A stretch of 64,000 nucleotides of DNA from Andreprevotia lacus DSM 23236 (lineage in GTDB: Bacteria > Pseudomonadota > Gammaproteobacteria > Burkholderiales > Chitinibacteraceae), in contig NZ_FWXD01000001.1 of NCBI RefSeq assembly GCF_900176275.1, positions 62,001 to 126,000 on the forward strand, in the 5' to 3' direction. This document shows, piece after piece, positions 51,174 through 60,024 of this stretch; position 1 is the first letter of the stretch, and each line of letters starts with the position of its first letter. The notes below the pieces were generated by a model, which searched no databases, had not been told where the DNA came from, and saw only the letters and a program-made list of their open reading frames with translations. A program made the position numbers and the translations under genes.

Positions 51174-51932
51174 TTACTGCTCTTTGCGCAACGCTGCTGC
51201 CCGCGCCATGGCTGCGGCAATGCGTGCCTGCTTTTGTGCGTCGGCATCGCTGGTCTGGGGCTCAGCCGGAGGTGGGGTGTGGGCGCCGGCCAGCTTGGCC
51301 TGTGCGCGTGCCATCATCGCCGCGATCTTGGCCTGGCGGGCGTCGGCAGCGCTTGGTGTCGGTGTCTCGGCAACGGGGGATGCTGCCCGTGGCGATCTGG
51401 CCGCGAGCCGTGCCGCGCGCTCTTGTGCATCGCGCTGCAGGCGGAACTGGCGGAAGCGGTAGCGTTCGCGCGCGTGGCTGCGCTCGGGTTCTGCCAGCCG
51501 TGCCGGGCGTGCTGGCTGCAGTGCAGGCAGGGTGATGCAATCGACCGGACAGGGCGGCACGCACAGGCCGCAGCCGGTGCATTCGGCGGCGATCACCGTA
51601 TGCATCAGCTTGGCTGCGCCGACGATGGCATCGGTGGGACAGGCCTGAATGCACAGCGTACAGCCTATGCAGCGCGTTTCGTCGATGACGGCCAGCTCGC
51701 GTGGCTTGTCCACGCCGTGCTGCGGGTTGAGTGCAATGACGGCCCGCCCCAGCAGGGCGGCCAGCGCGGCAATGCCGGCGGCACCGCCCGGCGGGCACTG
51801 GTTGATGTCGGCCTCGCCGCCGGCGATGGCGGCTGCGTAGGGCTGGCAGCCGTCAAAGCCGCACTGTCTGCATTGCGTTTGCGGCAGGATGGCGTCGATA
51901 CGGGCGATCAACGCCGGGTCGGGCGTGTTCAC
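51174..51932 (-). CDS. rnfB: RnfB-like iron-sulfur protein
   Basis: A 252-residue protein similar to RnfB/RsxB. Cluster 1 is C21, C24, C29, C46 (CRQCGFDGC and CPPGG); two ferredoxin-type 4Fe-4S clusters follow, [12 protein letters not shown] (C88-C98) and [12 protein letters not shown] (C118-C128). A Lys/Ala-rich tail follows. It lacks the N-terminal membrane helix of canonical RnfB and no other rnf gene is in the window, so it is a soluble orphan. The GTG start at 51932 overlaps the pyrD stop. Confidence 0.88.
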   Translation of the reverse strand: MNTPDPALIARIDAILPQTQCRQCGFDGCQPYAAAIAGGEADINQCPPGGAAGIAALAALLGRAVIALNPQHGVDKPRELAVIDETRCIGCTLCIQACPTDAIVGAAKLMHTVIAAECTGCGLCVPPCPVDCITLPALQPARPARLAEPERSHARERYRFRQFRLQRDAQERAARLAARSPRAASPVAETPTPSAADARQAKIAAMMARAQAKLAGAHTPPPAEPQTSDADAQKQARIAAAMARAAALRKEQ

Positions 51933-52948
51933 TGGCGGGCAATCGCGTCGACGCAATCCGCCACCAGTTGCGGGCCGCGATAGATCAGGCCGCTGTAGAC
52001 CTGCACCAGCGATGCGCCGGCCTGGATTTTCTCCAGTGCGTGCTCGCCCTCGGTAATGCCGCCTACGCCGATGATGGGCAGCGCGCCATCCAGCGCCTCG
52101 GCCAGCTCGCGGATCACGTGGGTGGATTTGGCGCGCACCGGTGCGCCGGACAGCCCGCCGGCCTCGTTGCCGTGCTTGAGGTGCTCGACCCCGACGCGCG
52201 ACAGCGTGGTGTTGGTGGCGATCACACCATCAATCTTGTTGGCGATCAGTCGCTCGGCAATATCCTGGATCTGATGTTCATCCAGATCAGGGGCGATCTT
52301 CAGTGTCACCGGCACATAGCGGCCATGCTTATCGGCCAGCTCGGTCTGCTTCTGCTTGAGCGCGGCCAGCAGCTGATTCAGCTCGTCGGCCTGTTGCAGC
52401 TGGCGCAGATTCTTGGTGTTGGGCGAGCTGATGTTGACCGTGACGTAGCTGGCGTAGGGGTAAACCTTTTCCAGCCCGATCAGGTAATCGCTGGTGGCGT
52501 TTTCGATCGGCGTATCGAAGTTCTTGCCGATGTTGATGCCCAGAATGCCCTTGTACTGCGCGCGCTTCACGTTCTCGACCAGCGCATCCACGCCGTCATT
52601 GTTGAAGCCCATGCGGTTGATGATGCCCTCGGCATGCGGCAGGCGGAAAATGCGCGGCTTGGGGTTGCCCGGTTGCGGGCGCGGGGTGACGGTGCCCACT
52701 TCGATGAAGCCGAAGCCGAAGTCGGCCAGCGCGTCGAGGTGGGCGCCGTTCTTGTCCAAACCTGCAGCAAGGCCAACCGGGTTGGGAAAGTCGATGCCCA
52801 TCACCTTGGTCGGCAACGGGGCAATGCCCGGCGTGAATACGCGCAAAAAGCCCAGGCCGTGCAGCATGTCGGCACTGCTCAGGGTCAGATTGTGGGCGCG
52901 CTCGCCGTCCAGCATGAACAGCAGCGGGCGAATCAGTCCGTAACTCAT
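51929..52948 (-). CDS. pyrD: Dihydroorotate dehydrogenase (quinone), class 2
   Basis: A 339-residue flavoprotein of the class 2 membrane-associated type. It oxidises dihydroorotate to orotate with quinone. Visible features: N-terminal amphipathic membrane helix ([20 protein letters not shown]), [14 protein letters not shown] with the catalytic Ser, and [20 protein letters not shown]. The ATG at 52948 overlaps the folD stop by 4 bp. Confidence 0.95.
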   Translation of the reverse strand: MSYGLIRPLLFMLDGERAHNLTLSSADMLHGLGFLRVFTPGIAPLPTKVMGIDFPNPVGLAAGLDKNGAHLDALADFGFGFIEVGTVTPRPQPGNPKPRIFRLPHAEGIINRMGFNNDGVDALVENVKRAQYKGILGINIGKNFDTPIENATSDYLIGLEKVYPYASYVTVNISSPNTKNLRQLQQADELNQLLAALKQKQTELADKHGRYVPVTLKIAPDLDEHQIQDIAERLIANKIDGVIATNTTLSRVGVEHLKHGNEAGGLSGAPVRAKSTHVIRELAEALDGALPIIGVGGITEGEHALEKIQAGASLVQVYSGLIYRGPQLVADCVDAIARQ

Positions 52949-53799
52949 CGGCCGCGTGCCTCGCAAGCGTCAATGGTGTTCTGCATCAGCGTCGCTACCG
53001 TCATCAGGCCCACGCCGCCTGGCACCGGGGTGATCCAGCTGGCGTTTTCCCTGGCCACATCGAATTCCACGTCGCCGCACAGCTTGCCCGATTCAAGGCG
53101 GTTGATGCCCACATCGATGACGACCGCTCCCGGCTTGATCCACTCACCCTTCACAAAATTGGGGATGCCCACACCGGCCACCACCACGTCGGCGCCGCGC
53201 ACCTTGTCGGCCAGGTCCTTGGTTTTGCTGTGGCAGACGGTGACGGTGGCGCGGGCCAGCAGCAGCTCCAGCGCTTGCGGGCGGCCGACGATGTTGGATG
53301 CACCGACGATGACTGCATCCTTGCCCACCAGATCAATGCCGGTCTTTTCCAGCAGGGTCATCACGCCGCGCGGCGTGCACGGACGCAGCAGCGGCATCTT
53401 CAGCGCCAGACGGCCGATGTTGTAGGGGTGGAAGCCATCGACGTCCTTGGCCGGGTCAATCAGTTCGATGATTTTCTCTGCGTTCAAGTGCTTGGGCAGT
53501 GGCAGTTGCACCAGGATGCCGTCCACGGCATCGTCGTGGTTCAGCTTGGTCACCAGCGCCAGCAGATCGGCCTCAGATGTTTCGGCCGGCAGGTCATAAG
53601 CAATCGAGGTGATGCCGGCGTTTTCGCACTGGCGCTTCTTGTTGCCCACGTACACCTGCGAGGCCGGATCGCTGCCCACCAGCACCACGGCCAGTGCCGG
53701 TGCGCGTTTGCCGCCAGCAAGGCGGGCATCCACCCGGGCGCGTACCTGCGCAATGATTTCCTGCGAAATGGCTTTACCGTCAAGGATCTGGGCGGTCAT
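52945..53799 (-). CDS. folD: Methylenetetrahydrofolate dehydrogenase/cyclohydrolase
   Basis: A 284-residue bifunctional FolD, which interconverts 5,10-methylene- and 10-formyl-tetrahydrofolate. The N-terminus [20 protein letters not shown], the [20 protein letters not shown] segment with catalytic Lys, [20 protein letters not shown], and NADP-binding [20 protein letters not shown] fit the family. It is the first gene of the folD-pyrD-rnfB run. The ATG at 53799 follows CCGGAGCCCCAG. Confidence 0.96.
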   Translation of the reverse strand: MTAQILDGKAISQEIIAQVRARVDARLAGGKRAPALAVVLVGSDPASQVYVGNKKRQCENAGITSIAYDLPAETSEADLLALVTKLNHDDAVDGILVQLPLPKHLNAEKIIELIDPAKDVDGFHPYNIGRLALKMPLLRPCTPRGVMTLLEKTGIDLVGKDAVIVGASNIVGRPQALELLLARATVTVCHSKTKDLADKVRGADVVVAGVGIPNFVKGEWIKPGAVVIDVGINRLESGKLCGDVEFDVARENASWITPVPGGVGLMTVATLMQNTIDACEARGR

Positions 53800-53921
53800 C
53801 TGGGGCTCCGGGCGGGCTGATGCAAAGCGCGTATTCTCGCATTTTCACCCCCGCCGCTCAAATTCTGCATGCGGCAGGCTTGACGTAGCGCAACGGGGCC
53901 TGTTAAATTCCTGCCTCTGTT

Positions 53922-53998
53922 CGGGGCGTAGCGCAGCCTGGTAGCGCATCTGCTTTGGGAGCAGAGGGTCGTGAGTTCGAATCCCACCGCCCCGACCA
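53922..53998 (+). tRNA. tRNA-Pro(UGG)
   Basis: A 77-nt cloverleaf starting CGGGGCG and ending CGCCCCG-A-CCA, with anticodon loop CTTTGGGAG containing TGG. CCA is encoded. It is the first of three tRNA genes. Confidence 0.93.
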
Positions 53999-54039
53999 GC
54001 AACAGTATGTTATGATCGTTCTTTGCTCTTTAGGTACCG

Positions 54040-54116
54040 GCGCTCGTAGCTCAACCGGATAGAGCAACGGCCTTCTAAGCCGTAGGTTACAGGTTCGATT
54101 CCTGTCGGGCGCGCCA
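54040..54116 (+). tRNA. tRNA-Arg(UCU)
   Basis: A 77-nt cloverleaf: acceptor GCGCTCG pairs with CGGGCGC, discriminator G, then CCA. The anticodon loop CTTCTAA contains TCT. It follows tRNA-Pro after 41 bp. Confidence 0.93.
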
Positions 54117-54180
54117 TGTGGCCCCGAAAAAAATCGCCCGAATTCGTCATGCACAGTAGTGCGTGACCCCAGTTTCGGTG

Positions 54181-54256
54181 GTGGCTGTAGCTCAGTTGGT
54201 AGAGTCCAGGATTGTGATTCCTGTCGTCGTGGGTTCGAGTCCCATCAGCCACCCCA
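54181..54256 (+). tRNA. tRNA-His(GUG)
   Basis: A 76-nt cloverleaf: acceptor GTGGCTG pairs with CAGCCAC, discriminator C, then CCA; G at 54180 can serve as the extra G-1. The anticodon loop TTGTGAT contains GTG. It ends 10 bp before a strong terminator. Confidence 0.93.
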
Positions 54257-54265
54257 TCCAAATAG

Positions 54266-54293
54266 AAAGCCCCCGAGAAATCGGGGGCTTTTT
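54266..54293 (+). terminator. Intrinsic terminator after tRNA cluster
   Basis: AAAGCCCCCGA pairs with TCGGGGGCTTT around GAAA, followed by further Ts. It ends the tRNA transcript. Confidence 0.92.
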
Positions 54294-54412
54294 GCATTGG
54301 CCACATCCAACCGGCCGTGTTTGCATCAACCACATTCCGCGCGATGCAATGCCCGTGGCTGGCGTTAGCCGCTTGTGCTGTGGCATCGTCGGCTTTTGAC
54401 AGGTCGAAATAC

Positions 54413-54913
54413 ATGGAATTGATCCCGCCCAACCGTGCCTATCAAGCCAGCTATCGTGCCTATATCGCCGAGCTGGGCGATGAAGTGCGCTACCCGTTCA
54501 CCATGGATTTGCCGCATGACGATTTCGACAGCCTGCTGCACAGGCTGGCCGAAATCGAGCAGGGCATTGCGCTGCTGCCCGGGCATGTTTCATCCAGCAC
54601 CTACTGGCTGGTGGACGATGGCGAGTTGATCGGTGTATCCAACCTGCGCCATGTGTTGAATGAGCGCATACGGCACATTGGCGGGCATGTCGGGTTGGGC
54701 ATACGCCCGAGCCGGCGCGGGCAGGGCTTGGGGACGCGGTTGCTGGCGCAAACGCTGGTTGCTGCAGGCGCGCGTGGCTTGCGGGATATTCATGTGCATT
54801 GCTATGCCGACAACCATCCTTCTGCGCGCATGATTGTGGCCAATGGCGGCGTGCTGGATTCGACCGTGCAGCTTGAAGACCGGGTGGTAGAGCGTTACCG
54901 CATCGCGTCCTGA
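54413..54913 (+). CDS. GNAT-family N-acetyltransferase
   Basis: A 166-residue acetyltransferase. The acetyl-CoA loop is HVGLGIRPSRRGQGLGTRLL (RRGQGLG). Surrounding segments WLVDDGELIGVSNLRHVLNE and DIHVHCYADNHPSARMIVAN (with the conserved N-x-x-S-x-x-x-I helix) match GNAT. The substrate is unknown. The ATG at 54413 has an AGG six bases upstream. Confidence 0.85.
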   Translation: MELIPPNRAYQASYRAYIAELGDEVRYPFTMDLPHDDFDSLLHRLAEIEQGIALLPGHVSSSTYWLVDDGELIGVSNLRHVLNERIRHIGGHVGLGIRPSRRGQGLGTRLLAQTLVAAGARGLRDIHVHCYADNHPSARMIVANGGVLDSTVQLEDRVVERYRIAS

Positions 54914-54958
54914 TCCGCCGGCCGCCCCGGGCGGGACGGCCATGCGTAGCGGTGTCGG

Positions 54959-56173
54959 TTACAGCCCCGGATAGCGCACCGTTGTACCCGGCACGCCGCA
55001 GCCCCACAGCGAATACGGGTCGGCGGCTTCGTTGATGCCCTCGCCGTAAGGCGAGCGTGCCACGTGCAGGTGTGCCAGCGCACAACTGCCCAGCTCGGTG
55101 GCGTAAATGGCTTGCGGGGTGCACAACACGCGGTGGGTCATGCTGTGCTGCGACGGGAAGGCGATGGTCTGCTGTTTTTCCACGCGGCTGTAGTCGGCAT
55201 TCATGGTCAGTTCGACCACGCCGTTGAGTGCATTGCCCGAGGCCATTGAAGACGCCAGCAGGTAAATCAGCGGCTGCGTTGCGGCCGGCGGGAAGCCGAG
55301 GTGGATGAAGCCGGCACCGGCAGCCGGGGCGCTGCCCAGCTTGTAGAAGTCGATCTGCCCGTTGGCGCGGATGCGGCCGAAGCTGCCGTTGCCGCCGGCC
55401 GAGTTGCCCAGCAGGGCAAACCACAGATTGCCATCCGGCCCCGGCACCATGCCGACCGGTGTGCTGCCGTGCTCTGGCGGTACGGGGATGACGCTGGGCT
55501 GTTCTGCGCTGCTGGCCGGGATGCGGAACAGCGCGCTGGATTGATCCAGCGTGGCGTATACGTCGCCGCTGGTGGGGTGCAACTGCGCGAAGATGGGGCG
55601 CGGCGGGCAGTCGATGATGCGGAAGTTGGCCGGATTGTCGGCATCGATCCGCACCACGTGATGGCTGTCCTTGCATGATGCCCACAGCGTATTGCCATGC
55701 TCGGCCACCACGTGCGGGCCGCGCGCCGGGGCGGGCAGCTTGATGCGCTTGAGCACGCGTGGCGCCGCGTGCAGGTCTTCGGCCACCGGATCAACCAGGA
55801 TCAGCTCGGAGGTGAACTGCAGCGTGATCCACACGCAGCCAGGGTGGTTTTTCGAGACCGTCAGGCCGTGCAGGCCGGTGAAGGCGTTGTCGATGACATG
55901 GCTGGCCGCTTCCAGCGGGCGGCCGCTGTGCGGATCGACCCGCACCTTGACCACGGCCCCGGAGGGTTGCTGTGAAACCAGCAAGGTCGTCGGCGCGATG
56001 GCGATGACTTCATGCGTCTGGCTGGAGGCGGGCAGCGGATATTCGACCACGCTTTTCAGTGCGAGGATGGGTGAATTGATTGCGGCTTCGGTCATTGGGC
56101 TCATGCCTGCAAGGGTGGGGGCGAGAGCATGATACATTGCAAAAACAAACGCGAAGCTGACTTTTTGTTTCAT
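54959..56173 (-). CDS. Exported beta-propeller, Vgb/NHL-like
   Basis: A protein of about 404 residues with a signal peptide (KVSFAFVFAMYHALAPTLAG) and a Vgb/NHL/SMP-30-like propeller: KSVVEYPLPASSQTHEVIAI, GLHGLTVSKNHPGCVWITLQ, GPHVVAEHGNTLWASCKDSH, IFAQLHPTSGDVYATLDQSS and VPGPDGNLWFALLGNSAG. Relatives hydrolyse lactones or streptogramins; substrate unknown. The start may be 56173 or the downstream in-frame ATG at 56104. It faces the small gene at 56239. Confidence 0.8.
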   Translation of the reverse strand: MKQKVSFAFVFAMYHALAPTLAGMSPMTEAAINSPILALKSVVEYPLPASSQTHEVIAIAPTTLLVSQQPSGAVVKVRVDPHSGRPLEAASHVIDNAFTGLHGLTVSKNHPGCVWITLQFTSELILVDPVAEDLHAAPRVLKRIKLPAPARGPHVVAEHGNTLWASCKDSHHVVRIDADNPANFRIIDCPPRPIFAQLHPTSGDVYATLDQSSALFRIPASSAEQPSVIPVPPEHGSTPVGMVPGPDGNLWFALLGNSAGGNGSFGRIRANGQIDFYKLGSAPAAGAGFIHLGFPPAATQPLIYLLASSMASGNALNGVVELTMNADYSRVEKQQTIAFPSQHSMTHRVLCTPQAIYATELGSCALAHLHVARSPYGEGINEAADPYSLWGCGVPGTTVRYPGL

Positions 56174-56238
56174 TTTTGTATTGTGATCAGGATTTTGAGC
56201 GTACCCCAGATGGGTATGCAGCGGGCTTGGAGGTAAAC

Positions 56239-56493
56239 ATGGCAACATCTGCCATCGCAGTAGGGGAGCGCGTGCAGCTGCTCAAGGTGCCGCAGTGGCT
56301 TGTGCACGATTTGCCGAGCGACGAACAAGAAGAAATCGCGTCATTTGTCGGCAAATGGACTGTAGTGACCGACATCGATGACTTCGGGTACTACTGGGTG
56401 GCGTTCAGCGCGACACGGGCTGAAGGCGATGTTGGTGGGTGCAGCGGGCATTCGTTTTGCGTGCCCGTGGGTTGTCTGGGACGGGCAGGCTGA
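56239..56493 (+). CDS. Small protein, unknown function
   Basis: An 84-residue protein (MATSAIAVGERVQLLKVPQW) with a short beta-rich stretch and three cysteines near the C-terminus (GGCSGHSFCVPVGC). The ATG at 56239 follows TTGGAGGTAAAC. It lies between the beta-propeller and the LuxR gene. No family recognised. Confidence 0.7.
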   Translation: MATSAIAVGERVQLLKVPQWLVHDLPSDEQEEIASFVGKWTVVTDIDDFGYYWVAFSATRAEGDVGGCSGHSFCVPVGCLGRAG

Positions 56494-56629
56494 ATTGCGT
56501 GAGGGGGCTAAGGCTTGGCAGGTAGAAGGGGTATTCCGTATGTGGTGTGAACACGGCAATCCCGTCCTTGGCGGCGGCTGCTTTGGGCACCGCCGTGTAT
56601 ACTGAATTCGAGCCCCGAGCCCCTTCACC

Positions 56630-57415
56630 ATGACGACGCAAACGCCCGATTCATCCGTAGTCCAACGCATGTCGCTGACGATCAAGTCGCTGCAGCATGT
56701 ACTGGCCTATCGCAATATCTTCATCATCTGCTTCATCAGCTCGGGCGAGATCGTCAGCCACAACTACCCGTCGCATGAAGAAGCGGCGCATATCGACAGC
56801 TTTGCCTTTCTGATCGGGCAGGACAATCTGGCGGCAATCAAGGCGTTGGTCAAAACCTCGGTCAAGGGCGACGAGGGCTGGAAGTTTTACAACCGCAACC
56901 TGATGCTGCACCTGTTCCGCGTGCAGGATGACCTGTGGCATATCGAGGTCGGCTCGCAGGAAGAGGAAAACGACGCGCACTTTCCCAACCCCGATTTCGA
57001 GAAGTTCTACAGCCTGACCGCCACCCTGGCCGAGTTCAAGGAGCTGCAGGACGGCGGTGAGGTCGATGCGCTGATGGAGCGCATCCGCCACGAGCATCTG
57101 CCGCGCATCCGCTACGTGAAGGAGTCGATCAAGGACCCCATTCTGGTGATGTGCCTGGATCTGATCGAAGGCATCGTGTCGTCCACGGTCAGTGATGACT
57201 CGAATCTGGATGCCAGCCTGTATGCGCTGCTGACGCCATCCGAGGCGCAAGTGGCCAAGTTCATCAAGGTGGGCATGTCCACCAAGGAAATCGCCAAGAG
57301 CCTGAGTGTGGCGTCCAAGACGGTGGAGAACCACCGCAACAGCCTGCGGGCCAAGCTGGGCATCACCAACAAGGGCATCAACCTGCGCAACTACCTGATC
57401 AGCCTGTCGGGTTGA
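56630..57415 (+). CDS. LuxR-type regulator with unusual N-terminal domain
   Basis: A 261-residue protein with a C-terminal LuxR/FixJ helix-turn-helix (about 200-255): LTPSEAQVAKFIKVGMSTKE and SLSVASKTVENHRNSLRAKL. The N-terminal ~190 residues (FIICFISSGEIVSHNYPSHE, GWKFYNRNLMLHLFRVQDDL) resemble no well-known sensor that I recognise; it may be a PAS-related or novel domain. The ATG at 56630 has little ribosome site (CCCTTCACC). Target unknown. Confidence 0.8.
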   Translation: MTTQTPDSSVVQRMSLTIKSLQHVLAYRNIFIICFISSGEIVSHNYPSHEEAAHIDSFAFLIGQDNLAAIKALVKTSVKGDEGWKFYNRNLMLHLFRVQDDLWHIEVGSQEEENDAHFPNPDFEKFYSLTATLAEFKELQDGGEVDALMERIRHEHLPRIRYVKESIKDPILVMCLDLIEGIVSSTVSDDSNLDASLYALLTPSEAQVAKFIKVGMSTKEIAKSLSVASKTVENHRNSLRAKLGITNKGINLRNYLISLSG

Positions 57416-57466
57416 GCGCCGCTCGCCACCTCCGTCACTCGATTCAGGGATGACTGGCAGCAAGCT

Positions 57467-57566
57467 CCCGGCAAAGCCGGGTGCATTCCGGTTTTCGGGC
57501 GCGAAGCAGCGGCGCTCATTTGTTTGGCCCCACTCCCCCGCCCTCGCCACCGCGAGGGCGCCTCGC
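57467..57566 (+). repeat. Intergenic repeat copy D
   Basis: A 100-bp element with CCCGGCAAAGCCGGG at its left end and CCCTCGCCACCGCGAGGG then GCCTCGC at its right end, matching copies B and C; the middle is more diverged. It lies between the LuxR gene and the large chitin-binding protein gene. Confidence 0.72.
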
Positions 57567-57601
57567 GTCGCTCGCCGGTGGTCGCCACCGAGCATGCATT
57601 G

Positions 57602-57629
57602 AAAAAGCCCCCGCCAAGGCGGGGGCTTT
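57602..57629. terminator. Intrinsic terminator
   Basis: AAAGCCCCCGCC pairs with GGCGGGGGCTTT around AA, with a short A-run on the left. For the minus strand it follows the gene at 57675-59879 and has As that read as Ts. Confidence 0.85.
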
Positions 57630-57674
57630 GCATTGCTGGCGCCCGGGATTGCGGCGCCGCCCATTCAGTTTGCC

Positions 57675-59879
57675 TTATTGGCAATCACGCAGGTATTGCC
57701 ACGGATCGCCTGCGGTCGGCAGGTTGTTTTGCGACCACCACTTGGCCTGGTATTCCTTGTTCAGGTACTGCGCCTTCTGGCCACCGGTGTAAACCGTTGC
57801 GGCCGACCAGACCGGCGAGCTGCACGTATTGCTCTGGCCCACCTTGAAGCTGGCGACGATGCTGTGCGCAGCGGTCACGTTGCTCAGGGTGTAAGTGCCG
57901 GAAGCTGCTACGGCAACGCCATCGACCAGGATCTTGTCGATCTGGTAGCCGACGTTCGGCGTGATGGTGAAGACCTGGTTGGTCTTTTCCTTCACCTGCA
58001 CGGTGCCGGACGGCGAGATGGTGCCGCCGGTGCCCGAGACCGAAGCCGTGACCGGATACTGGATCGCGTTGTCGATCTGGATATCCGAGAACGAGCCACC
58101 CTTGATGCCGAAGAAGTTCTTGGCAGTCAGGTCGGAGAGGTTGGTGTTGAGGAGGATCAGTTTCTTGGTATCACCGCCTGCAGCAGCGTCGGACAGGCTC
58201 AGGATGGTGTTGGCGCCATCCTTGGCCAGCTTCAGGCTGTTGAAGTTGTAGGTGAAGGCCGACAGGTTGATGGTGGTGTTGGCGGCCTGGAAGTAGTCCA
58301 CCGTCTTGGTTACGCCCCAGCCCCAGTTGGTCGACTTCAGCAGCACCGTGAACTCGATGGCGTTGAAGTTGCCCGACACGCCGGTAAACATGTCCGGTGT
58401 GACCTGGGCGCGTGTCACGCCCGGCAGTTCAACCCACGAATAGATGCCACCGTCGGCGGCTTGCGTGCCGACGAACAGGCTGCTGCCTTCCTGGAAGATC
58501 TTGATGTTCTTGAAGTCGATGCCCGAGGTGCCCTGGATCTGATCCAGCTTCGGATCAAAGCCGGTAGCCACCGAGGTGCCGCTCCATGCCAGTGTGAACA
58601 GGTGGCTGACGCCGATCACGGCCGACACATTGGCGTTCACCGCAGCAGCCGTGATGCCTTTCAGTATCACGGTCTGGCCCGAGAAGCTCAGCACGGCGCC
58701 GTTGGCGCTGTCGGTCACGGTCAGGCCGGTCAGCGGGTTGGCGATGCTCCAGTTGCGCAGCACGATCTTGTTCTTGCCGACAACGAAGTCGTTGATCGTG
58801 GTGGTGCCGCCGGCAAACTGGCTCAGCAGGATGGTGGCCTTGCTGCCGCCGATGGTGACGGTGTCGCTACCCAGGCCAGCCGACAGCGTGCTGTCGTACT
58901 GGTTGCCGGTGATGGCATCGTTGGCCGGGGTGTCGAACACGGTGTCATAGCCGCCGAACATCTGCACATAGCTGGTGTTGCAAGTGCCGGTTTCGTCGCA
59001 GGTGACCGCATCCTTGGTCAAGAGGTCGGCAGCGCCCCACGCACCGGTCAGGTGAGCGGCAGCCAGAATGCCCGACATGGTGGCCTTGATCTGGATCGGG
59101 TTGCCTTGCGCATCCTTGCCCGGCCAGCTCTTGGCCAGTACCTGGCCCCAGGTCATGTTGGCCTTGCCGATCAGGTCACTCATCACGCCGTAGTTGAAGC
59201 GCATGGCGTCACGGATGGCCAGCTCCTGCTTGTCCGGGTTCACCAGATCCTGGAAGCTGTTGATACCGTTGCGGCCGGTGAAGGTGCCTTCCCAGCGGTT
59301 CACGTCGGTGGCCTGTACGAAGTGGCCGCCCGAACCCGGGATTTCCACACGGGCTTCATGCACGCCGTTGGCCCAGGTGCTGTCCGGGGTATAGATGTAG
59401 TAGCTTTCCAGCAGCTCGTTGCCCACTTGCACCATCTTCGGGCTGTAGTAGCCGGCCGAGATCAGCACGCCTTCGCCCAGCTGGTAGCCGACAAAGCCCC
59501 ACGCGTTCAGCGAGCGATACTGCATGGCGCGGAACATGGCGGCCTGGTCGGGCGGGTTGGTGCTGTACAGGTCGATGATGCCCAGCTTGGTGAAGAACTG
59601 GCGTGCCGAGGTCGGCTCGGAAATCAGGGCACCGGTCTTGGTATCGCGCACGATGTGGCCGGGCGAGGTGACCTTGGCATAGTTGGTGAACGAGGGGTTA
59701 TCCAGGTTCGCGGCATAGACCGAGGCCTTGGCCGGATCGATGCCCGACTCGAAAGCGCGCAGCTTGTCGAGGAAGCCCTGGAAATTGCCGTTGGAGGCGG
59801 CGCTGGCGACCGGAGAAAGCGTCGCAGCAAGAATCAGCATGCACAGCAATGTCGGTTTGGACGGCATGGGGTGCTTCAT
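57675..59879 (-). CDS. Large exported protein: lysozyme-like N-terminus, chitin-binding C-terminus
   Basis: A 734-residue exported protein: signal peptide (first 28 residues), an N-terminal region (about 30-320) with LDKLRAFESGIDPAKASVYA (E44) and SGILAAAHLTGAWGAADLL (269-287), which resembles lysozyme-like glycosidases; a beta-rich middle (about 320-600); an InlB-type repeat (about 606-680, GYQIDKILVDGVAV); and a CBM5/12-like chitin module (about 688-732, SAATVYTGGQKAQYLNKEYQ and AKWWSQNN). It probably binds chitin and may cut peptidoglycan or chitin. The ATG at 59879 follows AAGGAACAGGTAACA. Confidence 0.75.
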   Translation of the reverse strand: MKHPMPSKPTLLCMLILAATLSPVASAASNGNFQGFLDKLRAFESGIDPAKASVYAANLDNPSFTNYAKVTSPGHIVRDTKTGALISEPTSARQFFTKLGIIDLYSTNPPDQAAMFRAMQYRSLNAWGFVGYQLGEGVLISAGYYSPKMVQVGNELLESYYIYTPDSTWANGVHEARVEIPGSGGHFVQATDVNRWEGTFTGRNGINSFQDLVNPDKQELAIRDAMRFNYGVMSDLIGKANMTWGQVLAKSWPGKDAQGNPIQIKATMSGILAAAHLTGAWGAADLLTKDAVTCDETGTCNTSYVQMFGGYDTVFDTPANDAITGNQYDSTLSAGLGSDTVTIGGSKATILLSQFAGGTTTINDFVVGKNKIVLRNWSIANPLTGLTVTDSANGAVLSFSGQTVILKGITAAAVNANVSAVIGVSHLFTLAWSGTSVATGFDPKLDQIQGTSGIDFKNIKIFQEGSSLFVGTQAADGGIYSWVELPGVTRAQVTPDMFTGVSGNFNAIEFTVLLKSTNWGWGVTKTVDYFQAANTTINLSAFTYNFNSLKLAKDGANTILSLSDAAAGGDTKKLILLNTNLSDLTAKNFFGIKGGSFSDIQIDNAIQYPVTASVSGTGGTISPSGTVQVKEKTNQVFTITPNVGYQIDKILVDGVAVAASGTYTLSNVTAAHSIVASFKVGQSNTCSSPVWSAATVYTGGQKAQYLNKEYQAKWWSQNNLPTAGDPWQYLRDCQ

Positions 59880-60024
59880 TGTTACCTGTTCCTTTGGTGG
59901 TTTCAGATCAAGGGAAGGCCCTTGGCGATACGGTGCCGCGTTCGGGCCGGGTAAAACGGCTTGTGATTTGCTGTCTGCTCCTTGTGCAGTGGGTCGAGGG
60001 AAAGGGGTCTGCAGGCGCGGTGCC

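Noticed and set aside
57633-59954. 773-codon open frame opposite the large chitin-binding protein
   Set aside because: Antisense shadow; the minus-strand gene has a signal peptide, domains and a good ribosome site.
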